This document shows positions 38,040 through 45,929 of a stretch of DNA of 64,000 nucleotides, one piece after another. Source of the DNA: Rheinheimera mesophila (GTDB lineage Bacteria > Pseudomonadota > Gammaproteobacteria > Enterobacterales > Alteromonadaceae); assembly GCF_000986865.1 (NCBI RefSeq), contig NZ_LAVS01000096.1, positions 62,001-126,000 on the forward strand, in the 5' to 3' direction. The translations under genes and the position numbers were made by a program. How positions within the stretch are numbered: position 1 is the stretch's first letter; every line of letters begins with the position of its first letter. The notes beneath the pieces were generated by a model. The model ran no database searches. It had not been told where the DNA came from and saw only the letters and a program-made list of their open reading frames with translations.

Positions 38040-38744
38040 ATGAAGTTGTTTATTTTCGTCGTCAGTCTGCTCTGTTTCTGCGCTCAAGCCAGCGTAGTTA
38101 AAGTCGGCTTGCACGATTCTGCCCCTTGGGCTTACCGCGATGCTCAGGGAGAAATCACCGGCGTAGACTACGAGATAGTCAAAACTATTCTGCAGCGTGA
38201 GGGGATAGAAGCCGAATTTGAACTATACAGCTACAGTCGGCTGCTCAAACTATTTTCAGAACAAAAACTCGACATTGCCAGTCCTGTTGCAGTGCCTTAT
38301 CCGGGCGCATTTTACAGCCAGCCTTATTTCACCGTACTGGATGTGGTGGCCAATAAAAGTACAAAGGCGATCAGCATCAATAGCATCAAGGACCTGACAG
38401 GAAAAACTATAGTGGCTTATCAGCAGGCCAGTGAGGTTTTAGGCCCGGATTTTTCCGCCATCATTAAAACGGCCCACTATCTTGAAGAAGCAGACCGACA
38501 AAAACAGTTCGAGCTATTGATGAATGACAGGGTGCAATTGATGGTAGGTGATGTCAAAGTGCTCAGTTATTACGCCAACAAAAATTATGGCCAGGGCTCT
38601 TTGCAAATACATAAGATTTTCCCGGCTGTTGATTACCCTGCGGCATTCTGGAGTGCCACATTACAGGCGAAGTTTAATGCCGGATTACTGCATTTAATTG
38701 AATCCGGTGAATTTCAGCAGATCCATAACCAGCCCCGGCTTTAG
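38040..38744 (+). CDS. periplasmic family 3 solute-binding-like protein
   Basis: A 234-residue protein with a signal peptide (cleavage near AQASVV). The pattern of amino-acid-type binding proteins is clear: VKVGLHDSAPWAYRDAQGEITGVDYEIV at the start, a middle DIASPVAVPYPGAF and a final helix. Without a permease nearby it may be an orphan receptor. The ATG at 38040 is preceded by GGAG; a TTG at 38019 is less likely. It is unrelated in position to the binding-like protein at 21.2 kb but belongs to the same broad family. Confidence 0.75.
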   Translation: MKLFIFVVSLLCFCAQASVVKVGLHDSAPWAYRDAQGEITGVDYEIVKTILQREGIEAEFELYSYSRLLKLFSEQKLDIASPVAVPYPGAFYSQPYFTVLDVVANKSTKAISINSIKDLTGKTIVAYQQASEVLGPDFSAIIKTAHYLEEADRQKQFELLMNDRVQLMVGDVKVLSYYANKNYGQGSLQIHKIFPAVDYPAAFWSATLQAKFNAGLLHLIESGEFQQIHNQPRL

Positions 38745-39292
38745 GTGAGTTTTTTTATCACTGTTGCCGGGTTTCCTGCGACAACTACAGCGTCAGGAAC
38801 ATCTTTAGTGACTACAGCACCAGCAGCGATCACAGCTTTCTTTCCTATCTGCACGCCGGGCAGGATGATAGCGCCACCCCCAATCCAGACGGAGTCCCCA
38901 ATGCTGATAGCCCGGCCTTGCTCTAATCCGGTTTTACGCTGCGCCGCATCCAGCGGATGGGTCACTGTGTAGATCTGTACGCCAGGCCCCAACAGCACAT
39001 CATCCCCAATACTCACTTTCGCCGCATCCAAAATCACACAGTGATGATTGGCATAAAAATTCTGCCCCAGTTCAATGTTATAGCCGTAATCACAAAAGAA
39101 ATTGGGTTCTATGTAACAACTGCCCAACCGGCCAAAAAGCTGTCTGGCTAGTTGTTGATGCGCTTTAAAGGGCAAAGGCCCCTGTTGGTTCATTTGTACA
39201 CACAACGCTTTAGCGCGCTGTCGTTGCAGAGCCAGCTCCTTGTCTGCCGGATTAAACCACAGGCCCGCGACCATTTTTTCCTGCTCTGTCAT
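38741..39292 (-). CDS. sugar O-acetyltransferase, Maa/NodL type
   Basis: A 183-residue left-handed beta-helix acyltransferase. The N-terminal Mac domain (MVAGLWFNPADKELALQR) and the hexapeptide repeats are present; catalytic His lies in ANHHCVILD or TVTHPLDA. Maltose acetyltransferase moves acetyl from acetyl-CoA to maltose or glucose. Its distance from the maltodextrin locus (about 6 kb) means the link may be chance. Its stop overlaps the stop of the binding-like gene by 4 bp. Confidence 0.82.
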   Translation of the reverse strand: MTEQEKMVAGLWFNPADKELALQRQRAKALCVQMNQQGPLPFKAHQQLARQLFGRLGSCYIEPNFFCDYGYNIELGQNFYANHHCVILDAAKVSIGDDVLLGPGVQIYTVTHPLDAAQRKTGLEQGRAISIGDSVWIGGGAIILPGVQIGKKAVIAAGAVVTKDVPDAVVVAGNPATVIKKLT

Positions 39293-39432
39293 CCTTATCT
39301 GCCTCGTTAAACCTGTCAGTCATCTGTGTTGCTGTACCGGGCTGTTCGCATAAAGCCTCAGTCTTTTTATAGTGTTATGCGCCGTAATAGAGATATACTA
39401 AAGCCAATGTTGTTGCTTAGCCGGATAAAGAG

Positions 39433-40107
39433 ATGAAAAAAACTAAAGTCATTACCACCGAAGAAATATTGCTCACACTCTGTCATTCCGTGACTCAGGT
39501 TCTGGCTGCAGCAGGTAACGATAAAGTTGCCTATTCGCCTATGGTGCAGAAAATCCAAAAAACCTGTCTGCGTCCTGATTTGGGCTGTTTCGTCTTGTTT
39601 GATGGTGGTTTTTCTGGGTTGGTCATCATCAACTTTACCGCTCAGGCCGCTATGGAAATTTACCGTAAGTACATGATGAGCATGGGGATGCCAGAATCTG
39701 AACTTGCAAATTTCCATACCTCAGACGAGGTGGGTAATGTGATGGGTGAGCTGATGAACCAGATCGTAGGTGACTTTACCAACAGAGTCCGGATCGAGCT
39801 GCAAACCTCTATTAATCAAAGCCAACCTAAAATGATGGCCATTAATAAGCAAGTGCAAATCATGATCAACACTCAACTGGATCAACCTCAGGCCAGACGC
39901 GTTACCTTCAGTACTCCCAATCACGCCATTTTCTATATGGAACTGTCGATGGATAAAACTGAATTTATCCAGCTTCACGATTTTATACCGTCGCAGGATG
40001 AAAATCCGGACGATATTATCGCCAATACTCATGCCACTGAAACAGATGCGGTTGAAGTATTAACTTCTGACGCCGACGATGACTTCCTGAAAAATCTTGG
40101 ACTATAA
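39433..40107 (+). CDS. DUF3334 family, CheX-like protein
   Basis: A 224-residue cytoplasmic protein matching DUF3334. The central DEVGNVMGELMNQIVGDFTN resembles the ExxxN catalytic helix of CheC/CheX-type CheY-phosphate phosphatases. The C-terminal 40 residues are acidic. No other chemotaxis gene is in the window. A link to chemotaxis or to a response regulator is an inference from the motif alone. Confidence 0.65.
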   Translation: MKKTKVITTEEILLTLCHSVTQVLAAAGNDKVAYSPMVQKIQKTCLRPDLGCFVLFDGGFSGLVIINFTAQAAMEIYRKYMMSMGMPESELANFHTSDEVGNVMGELMNQIVGDFTNRVRIELQTSINQSQPKMMAINKQVQIMINTQLDQPQARRVTFSTPNHAIFYMELSMDKTEFIQLHDFIPSQDENPDDIIANTHATETDAVEVLTSDADDDFLKNLGL

Positions 40108-40116
40108 CTCCAGGTG

Positions 40117-40147
40117 ACTGCCGTTAGCTCAATGTTCTAACGGCAGT
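40117..40147. terminator. shared hairpin between DUF3334 and histidine kinase genes
   Basis: A perfect 11-bp stem (actgccgttag / ctaacggcagt) with a 9-nt loop lies between the convergent stops; it includes the kinase stop codon. T-runs are short on both strands, so it is a moderate candidate for a bidirectional terminator. Confidence 0.6.
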
Positions 40148-41334
40148 TTGATCGTAAAACAAGCGCCCCCTAAACGACTGTCTTCGACCCTGATACTGGC
40201 CTGATGCCATTCCATCACCCGACTGACAATAGCCAAACCCAGACCAAAACCACCAAAGCCTTTTTGTCTGCTCGGATCCAATCGGACGAAAGGCTTCAGA
40301 ATTTCCTCTCTTTGTGCCAATGCTATACCTGGCCCATCATCTTCAACTTTAATCTCAATCCACTGCGGCTTAGCCTCGAGTGTCAGCAGTACCTCAGTAC
40401 GCGCAAATCTTTTGGCATTCACCAGTAAATTTTGGACAGCCCTTTCCAGATAATGGCCATCGCAACAATAAACACAACAAGTCGTCAGACAAAGCTCGAC
40501 CGGCGCGCCGGGCAAAGGAGATAACTTTTCGACTAAATTTTGCAGCAGCTCAGATAAATCAACCTGTTGCCGCTTCAACTGCGGCTGTGCTGACTCCAGA
40601 CGGGCATAATCCAACATCTCATCGACCAGATGCTCCAATTCTTTCACATCGTTCAACATCAGTTGTTTTTCGTCTGCGGGCAAGGCAGATAGCTCCAATG
40701 CAAAGCTTAGACGGGCTAAGGGCGTACGTAATTCGTGGGAGACGGCCTGAGTCATCTCACGCTGCAACCCCAGCAGGCGCTGAATTTGTTGGCGCATCTG
40801 TTCAAAACTCAGCGCTATAGGGGCGATAAAAGACCGGGCTGGCAACGCGGCTGTGGCATTGGGATCGGATAATTGTTGCTTTAACTTCTGAATATCGCGG
40901 GCGACGGGCCACAACCATAACCAGACGGCCACAGCCAACAACCCCAAAAATAACAGACTAAACCAGTAGGAGGGCACTGCGCTGTCCGTTAAATCCGCAG
41001 GGCCCAGTTGCCACAACTGGTCCTGCTGCATCGCATAAAAAAACACCTGATCTTTAGTAAAAAGCGGCAGCACCTGCCCGGCTTTTAAGGCCGCCAGTTC
41101 AGCCTCCGACCACAGTATACTGCCAGCGGGCAACTGAGTGACGGCCAAAGTAGCAGACAACTTTGCTGCAGGTAAAGATTGAGTACTGAGTTGTCCGGCC
41201 AGATTATCAGCCAGTAACAGCACCCAGGGCGGAACCTGGCTTTGGGTTTCCTGCCAGATCCGCTCTACAGTCCAGCCAACACCTATTAGTACCAGCGAGA
41301 TAAACAGATAAAAATGCAGGAATAACCTGGACAC
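40129..41334 (-). CDS. sensor histidine kinase, RstB-like
   Basis: A 401-residue kinase. TM1 is at about 5-23, a periplasmic part at 24-122, TM2 at 123-143 and a HAMP-like linker follows. HisKA has His200 in QAVSHELRTPLARL, and the HATPase domain has an N-box near RAVQNLLVNAKR and GFGLGLAIVSRV. The start is GTG; the gene begins 3 bp after the response-regulator stop. The operon mipA-DUF3019-RR-HK is one found in Shewanella and relatives. The signal is not known. Confidence 0.85.
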   Translation of the reverse strand: MSRLFLHFYLFISLVLIGVGWTVERIWQETQSQVPPWVLLLADNLAGQLSTQSLPAAKLSATLAVTQLPAGSILWSEAELAALKAGQVLPLFTKDQVFFYAMQQDQLWQLGPADLTDSAVPSYWFSLLFLGLLAVAVWLWLWPVARDIQKLKQQLSDPNATAALPARSFIAPIALSFEQMRQQIQRLLGLQREMTQAVSHELRTPLARLSFALELSALPADEKQLMLNDVKELEHLVDEMLDYARLESAQPQLKRQQVDLSELLQNLVEKLSPLPGAPVELCLTTCCVYCCDGHYLERAVQNLLVNAKRFARTEVLLTLEAKPQWIEIKVEDDGPGIALAQREEILKPFVRLDPSRQKGFGGFGLGLAIVSRVMEWHQASIRVEDSRLGGACFTIKLPLEH

Positions 41335-41337
41335 TGC

Positions 41338-42033
41338 TTAACTGTTCCAGGCGTCTGCAACAAATAAATAGCCTTTGCCCCAGACAGTTTTGATGCGAAA
41401 TGGCGTCTCGGCGTTATCATTTAGTTTACGGCGTAAATGCGATACACGAACGTCTACAGTGCGATCCAAACCGTCGTATTCGCGGCCAATGATCTGTTTA
41501 TGAATGGCTTCACGTTTGACGGTCTGACCCGCATGCTTAGCCAGCATCCATAACAAATCAAACTCATAACTGGTTAACTCGACCAGTTGGCCAGAAAAAT
41601 GCGCTTCTCTGGCACTGTTATTTAAATTCAGCAGACCAAAACTAAGTTCCTGATTTTCAGTCTTTTGGGTCGGGTTACTTCGTCTTAACAAAGCGTGCAC
41701 CCTAGCCAGTAACACACGAGGCTCAACCGGTTTAATCACATAATCGTCCGCCCCCAGCTCTAACCCCAGCACCTGATCAATATCACCTTGTTTGGCGGTT
41801 AACATCAGAATAGGCGCAGTAAACCAGGGTCTGATGGTACGGCACACCGTAAAACCATCCATACCGGGTAACATCAAGTCCAGGATCAGCAAATCAGGCA
41901 ACCAGCTCTGACAAATAGCAGCCACTGTATCTCCACGACTTTCCAATCGAACCTCAAAGCCTTGTTGTTGCAGAAAACTCTGCACTAAGGCTGCTAAGCG
42001 GGCATCGTCTTCAACCAGTAAGATTTTTTGCAT
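41338..42033 (-). CDS. OmpR-family response regulator, RstA-like
   Basis: A 231-residue regulator (from the ATG at 42033). The receiver domain has the phospho-acceptor Asp in LLILDLMLPGMDGF and Lys in YVIKPVEP. The C-terminal winged helix has the typical VELTSYEFDLLWMLAKHAG and VDVRVSHLRRKL. A TTG one codon earlier is possible. Its ATG overlaps the DUF3019 stop (TGATG). It is phosphorylated by the kinase encoded just downstream. Confidence 0.88.
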   Translation of the reverse strand: MQKILLVEDDARLAALVQSFLQQQGFEVRLESRGDTVAAICQSWLPDLLILDLMLPGMDGFTVCRTIRPWFTAPILMLTAKQGDIDQVLGLELGADDYVIKPVEPRVLLARVHALLRRSNPTQKTENQELSFGLLNLNNSAREAHFSGQLVELTSYEFDLLWMLAKHAGQTVKREAIHKQIIGREYDGLDRTVDVRVSHLRRKLNDNAETPFRIKTVWGKGYLFVADAWNS

Positions 42034-42407
42034 CAAAACACACTCCAGGGAGCCACCAAACGTCGTCTTTTTTCCGGCTGACGGCTTAAGACTATCAATT
42101 CTTTTCGCAATAACACATCATGCTCATGCTGCAATCTGACTTCAGTTTTACCCGACCAACTCAACACCTGTTGCCATTCTCCCTGTTTGGCATGCTGCCA
42201 GCACTGCATTTGCTGCTGTGCAAAATACAGACACAGATGTTCAGCTTTGCGGCTACTCCAACTCACACTGAGCTGAGCCTCACAGTGTTGCTCTGGTGTT
42301 GCAGCAACGCAAAAAGCCGGACTTACTGACCAGCATAATTCAGCCTTGCATTCAGGGGGCTGGGCGGCGGCCAGCATCAGATTACCGGCGAATAACAGCC
42401 CGAACAT
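42033..42407 (-). CDS. DUF3019 family exported protein
   Basis: A 124-residue protein with a short signal peptide (cleavage near LAAAQP). It contains six Cys (in AELCWSVS, AFCVAA, EQHCEAQ, EHLCLYF, QMQCWQH and in the early PPECKAE), suggesting disulfides in the periplasm. The pattern matches DUF3019, usually found between MipA/OmpV and RstAB-like genes. Function is unknown; the constant neighbourhood suggests it acts with MipA or modulates the kinase. Confidence 0.78.
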   Translation of the reverse strand: MFGLLFAGNLMLAAAQPPECKAELCWSVSPAFCVAATPEQHCEAQLSVSWSSRKAEHLCLYFAQQQMQCWQHAKQGEWQQVLSWSGKTEVRLQHEHDVLLRKELIVLSRQPEKRRRLVAPWSVF

Positions 42408-42421
42408 TCCCTATCCTTCGA

Positions 42422-43303
42422 TCAATAAAAGCGATACACCATACCTATAAACCAAGTCTGCACTGAATCGTCTTGCACCAACGGACTATCCGTCATCGCA
42501 TCATCCAAATGCAGATATCGATAAAAAGTCAGCACAGACCAGCGTGACGTCAGCTCTTTTTGCCAGCCCAAACGTAATTCAGGTTGCACACTGGCCCGGC
42601 CATTATAGCGTTCCAAATAATACAGCTCGTCCTCACCCACTCCATAGTAGGTGTCGATCAGTTTGGCACTTTTCCAGTGTAAGGTGGTACTCAGATCAAA
42701 CTGACCACCAGCCAGAGGCCAAAAACGTGACCAGCTCAGACTAATATTCTGACCTTCATATGTGGAGTTGATGTCCTGCCACAGATTCAGTCTGCTTTGC
42801 CACTGTTCGCCAAACCAGTTGAGCTGTAACCCGGCATCCAGCGCAGTGGGACGCTTGCCAACATCCTGTACTGACACTGTGCTCATCGACTTTTCGGCGC
42901 CTGTCTCGACTTCGGGAGGTAAAAGAGTACCAGTGCTGCTCATTGTAATAACGTTGCCAGCAAACCAGCGCTGGAAATAGCCTTTCTCTGGATTCAACCT
43001 CATCACCAGACTGGCAGCAAAGCGATCATTTTGTATCAGACTATAGCCGACAGTACCGTTATCGATGAACCAGCTCTCGGTGTAGTAACTGAAATCCGGC
43101 AAAATCAGCATAGGAAAACTATCCCCATCATAAAGAGGATTACTGCGTTGCCCTGCACCTAAAGCCACAGCAAGCTGAAATTGTTCAGACTCTACGCAAC
43201 TGTCTGTATTTTTATTGCATGCCAACGCAGCATTGCAACTCAAAACACAGATAAGAAAAAACCAAACTACTGATTTCATCGGACAGTTACTCAGACTATT
43301 CAT
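42422..43303 (-). CDS. MipA/OmpV-family outer-membrane protein
   Basis: A 293-residue protein with a signal peptide (cleavage near ALACNK) and a beta-rich body ending in Phe-Tyr after WFIGMVYRF, typical of outer-membrane barrels. LAVALGAGQRSNPLYDGDSFPMLILPDFSYY is the MipA/OmpV start. MipA was described as a scaffold for murein hydrolase MltA, and OmpV relatives as porin-like. It is first in the operon with DUF3019, RR and HK. An inner ATG at 43279 is an alternative start; neither has a strong ribosome site. Confidence 0.82.
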   Translation of the reverse strand: MNSLSNCPMKSVVWFFLICVLSCNAALACNKNTDSCVESEQFQLAVALGAGQRSNPLYDGDSFPMLILPDFSYYTESWFIDNGTVGYSLIQNDRFAASLVMRLNPEKGYFQRWFAGNVITMSSTGTLLPPEVETGAEKSMSTVSVQDVGKRPTALDAGLQLNWFGEQWQSRLNLWQDINSTYEGQNISLSWSRFWPLAGGQFDLSTTLHWKSAKLIDTYYGVGEDELYYLERYNGRASVQPELRLGWQKELTSRWSVLTFYRYLHLDDAMTDSPLVQDDSVQTWFIGMVYRFY

Positions 43304-43823
43304 GCGGCATACTTTAGCAGTTAATACGAAACAGCTTAAGCGAAGTTAACAACTTCGTACAAATTGCCGCATTCTGTCACAGCAGGGCTGTGGCTAAACC
43401 GCGGATCCACGACGTAGAAAAATACGTAATCAAATCAAATTGTGAGGTTGTGACAGCAACCCGTGAAAAGGATCACTGACCACAATTTAATGCTATGATG
43501 CCCAGCATTATTAAGAATAAATCAGCACCTCGAAGCCGCGCTCAGAAAGAGCTATTGTCGGGGCTGTGGTTAGCCCAAAGCATGCCGAAGATAAAGCCAT
43601 CTGAGGGTGACAAGAAAAAGAGACCCCAATCATATAGTTGCGCTATGTGGTTGGGGCGAAAGAGCGCAGTCCAGCTGCAGCTTCAAGTAAGAAGGGGGTT
43701 ACCCAAATTAATTGGAGTTGCAGTAAGGCGACAAGAGATTGAGTCGTCAGGAACATAGCTGTCTATGTGACTGATGCGAAAGAGCGCAGTCAACGCAGCT
43801 GCAGCTTCAAGTAAGAAGGGTAT
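43304..43823. other. 520-bp intergenic region with two structured repeats
   Basis: The stretch separates the leftward mipA operon and the rightward LacI-family gene. It holds two tandem repeat copies at 43601-43696 and 43721-43820. A degenerate match to the 14-bp palindrome (11 of 14) lies at 43419-43432. An 87-codon reading frame across it (43495-43758) runs through the repeats and is judged non-coding. Confidence 0.6.
43601..43820 (+). repeat. two tandem copies of a structured repeat element
   Basis: Copy 1 is 43601-43696 and copy 2 is 43721-43820. Each has a GGYGACAAG-like start, a 14-pair hairpin, then identical GCGAAAGAGCGCAGTC and a 25-base tail that begins CAGCTGCAGCTTC and ends in GTAAGAAGGG. 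Copy 2 has 4 extra bases before the tail. In copy 1 the hairpin (43624-43637 with 43643-43656) pairs fully with two G-T pairs. In copy 2 (43745-43758 with 43763-43776) the outer stem is different in sequence but still pairs, with a central tandem G-A/A-G mismatch. Such compensatory change suggests selection on an RNA or DNA fold. Confidence 0.75.
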
Positions 43824-44897
43824 ATGAAGTCAAACAATCAGCCAGGAATAGCCCCGATGACACCGATGAAAGGAAAAGCGACCTCTTTTGATATCGCTTA
43901 TCTGGCCGGAGTCTCGCAATCCACGGTTTCGCGTGCGTTGCGTGATAGCCCGGCTGTGAATCAGGAAACCAAAGACAAAATATTCGCCATCGCCAAGCAG
44001 TTAAATTACAAAGTGGATAAAAACGCCAGTAATTTACGCAAACAAACTACTGGCACTTTGGCACTATTACTGTTTGAAGACCCGACTGTAGACGACTCTC
44101 AGATCAATCCGTTTTTCCTCGCTATGCTGGGCAGTATTACCCGGGCCTGCAGCCAGCGTGGACACGACTTATTAGTCTCTTTTCAGCAACTGAGTAATGA
44201 CTGGCATGCTGACTATGAGGACAGTAAAAAAGCCGATGGCATTATTCTGTTAGGTTACGGGGACTACAAAGATTACGAAGAAAAACTCAATACCTTGCTG
44301 GCACAACAAACTCACTTTGTCTGTTGGGGCGCCGAGGTGCAAGGTCATCCTGAATTCACAATCCGTAGCAATAATCTGCAAGGTGGCAAGCTGGCAGGTC
44401 AACATCTAGTGCAACAAGGACGCCGCCGCTTTGCTTTTATAGGGAACGCGTCCGATAACAGTCCTGAATTTCTGGCCCGTTATCAGGGCATGGTACATGC
44501 TTTAGAACAGGCAGGCATCACTGAAGACACCGTAGCGCAACTGGATGCCATCTCAACAGAACAAGCGGGCTTTGATGCCATTAATCAATTGCATGCCCAG
44601 GGTAAAAGTTTTGACGCGCTGTTTTGTGCCAGCGACTTGATTGCAATAGGGGCTATTCGTGCCTTGCAGAAAAAAGGCTTGAGGGTGCCTGAAGATGTTG
44701 CTGTCGTCGGCTTTGATGATATACCTGTGGCCTCATTTTCGTCGCCAGCGTTAACCACTATTCAGCAAAATACCTCGCTGGCTGGCGAAATGCTGGTCGT
44801 CAACTTGTTAAAACTGATCAATCATCAGCCGGTAGAACTGACCGAAATTCAGCCTAAAATTATAGTCCGTCAATCTTGTGGTGCTGCAGAGCGTTAA
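43824..44897 (+). CDS. LacI-family regulator, probably of the maltodextrin genes
   Basis: A 357-residue protein. The helix-turn-helix and hinge (about 18-70) carry TSFDIAYLAGVSQSTVSRALR and KQLNYKVDKNASNLR. The periplasmic-binding-like effector domain follows (about 75-350). It is the only LacI-type regulator in the window. The locus has maltodextrin enzymes and two copies of a 14-bp palindrome of LacI-site form (central CG), so a MalR role is likely. The ATG lies 3 bp after a repeat element that ends AAGAAGGG, which may serve as the ribosome site. Confidence 0.85.
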   Translation: MKSNNQPGIAPMTPMKGKATSFDIAYLAGVSQSTVSRALRDSPAVNQETKDKIFAIAKQLNYKVDKNASNLRKQTTGTLALLLFEDPTVDDSQINPFFLAMLGSITRACSQRGHDLLVSFQQLSNDWHADYEDSKKADGIILLGYGDYKDYEEKLNTLLAQQTHFVCWGAEVQGHPEFTIRSNNLQGGKLAGQHLVQQGRRRFAFIGNASDNSPEFLARYQGMVHALEQAGITEDTVAQLDAISTEQAGFDAINQLHAQGKSFDALFCASDLIAIGAIRALQKKGLRVPEDVAVVGFDDIPVASFSSPALTTIQQNTSLAGEMLVVNLLKLINHQPVELTEIQPKIIVRQSCGAAER

Positions 44898-44918
44898 GCT
44901 GCAGCCCTGGTTCTTTGC

Positions 44919-45854
44919 ATGAAACTGTCCACTAAAGCCTTGCATCCACGCAATAAACATCAGCAACCCTATGATTTTACAGCTCTCTGTGCTGCGGTAC
45001 CGGCACTCAGTGCGTTTGTCCGTGACAATGGATACGGCCAACTATCTATAGACTTCGCTAACGCGGATGCAGTCAAAACTCTGAACCAGGCCTTATTAAA
45101 GCAGCTATATTTGGTGCAGCACTGGCAACTGCCTGATGGTTTTTTATGTCCGGCAGTGCCCGGCCGCGTTGATTACCTGCATTATCTGGCCGACCTGTTA
45201 GCTTTGCTGAATAAAAACCAAGTTCCGACAGGTAACAAAGTGCAGTTACTGGACATAGGTTGTGGCGCCAATCTGATTTATCCTTTATTAGCTCAGGCCG
45301 AATACGGCTGGAAAGTCACAGCCTCAGAACTGGATCCAGTGGCTGCAGATGCTGCTGACTTATTGATACAGCGCAATCAGCTTCAGCATAAAATTGCAGT
45401 GCGTCGGCAGCAAAACTCCCGCCATATTTTTCACGGCATTATTCAACCTGCTGATTTGTTTGAGCTGACCTTATGTAATCCGCCTTTTCATACCTCGGCT
45501 GAACAGGCGGCAGCAGGCAGTGAACGTAAAGCCAAAAATCTGGGGTATACAACAGCGGCACTTAACTTCGCCGGTCGCTCGCATGAACTCTGGTGTGACG
45601 GTGGAGAAGCAGCTTTCATCAAAACCATGATTGAGGAAAGCCAAAGTTATGCGCAGCAAGTACTGTGGTTTAGTAGCCTTGTTTCCAAGCAGGAGAATCT
45701 GCCTGCATTGCAACAGCAGTTAACCAGATTAAACACTGAGCATCAGGTGATAGAGATGCAACAAGGCAATAAACAAAGCCGGATTTTAGTCTGGAGTTTT
45801 ATGTCGGAGAAGCAGCGCCAGCTTTGGGCTCAGTTCAAATGGCAGAGGAAATAG
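44919..45854 (+). CDS. rlmF: 23S rRNA (adenine1618-N6)-methyltransferase
   Basis: A 311-residue methyltransferase. It begins with MKLSTKALHPRNKHQQPYDF, typical of RlmF. The SAM-binding LLDIGCGANLIYPLL (motif I) is near residue 112, and the catalytic NPPF motif (LTLCNPPFHTSAEQA) is near 187. It methylates N6 of A1618 in 23S rRNA. It starts 21 bp after the LacI-family stop; no strong ribosome site is seen. Confidence 0.92.
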   Translation: MKLSTKALHPRNKHQQPYDFTALCAAVPALSAFVRDNGYGQLSIDFANADAVKTLNQALLKQLYLVQHWQLPDGFLCPAVPGRVDYLHYLADLLALLNKNQVPTGNKVQLLDIGCGANLIYPLLAQAEYGWKVTASELDPVAADAADLLIQRNQLQHKIAVRRQQNSRHIFHGIIQPADLFELTLCNPPFHTSAEQAAAGSERKAKNLGYTTAALNFAGRSHELWCDGGEAAFIKTMIEESQSYAQQVLWFSSLVSKQENLPALQQQLTRLNTEHQVIEMQQGNKQSRILVWSFMSEKQRQLWAQFKWQRK

Positions 45855-45870
45855 CAAACTCAATCGGAGT

Positions 45871-45907
45871 GCTTCTGACCTGTCCATCGCTAAACGAGGC
45901 CAGAAGC
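45871..45907. terminator. weak stem-loop between convergent rlmF and MFS genes
   Basis: Arms gcttctgacc (45871-45880) and ggccagaagc (45898-45907) pair with one mismatch and a 17-nt loop between the two stop codons. No T-run is present, so terminator function is doubtful. Confidence 0.3.
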
Positions 45908-45929
45908 GGGAGAACTGTTATGCTGAGCC

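Noticed and set aside
43495-43758. An 87-codon reading frame upstream of the LacI-family gene
   Set aside because: It runs through two tandem structured repeats, its protein is Lys/Arg/Ser-rich without recognisable fold, and it has no ribosome site.
43601-43820. c-di-GMP (GEMM) or glycine riboswitch
   Set aside because: GAAAG and tandem copies invite the comparison, but the conserved cores of those classes are not present.
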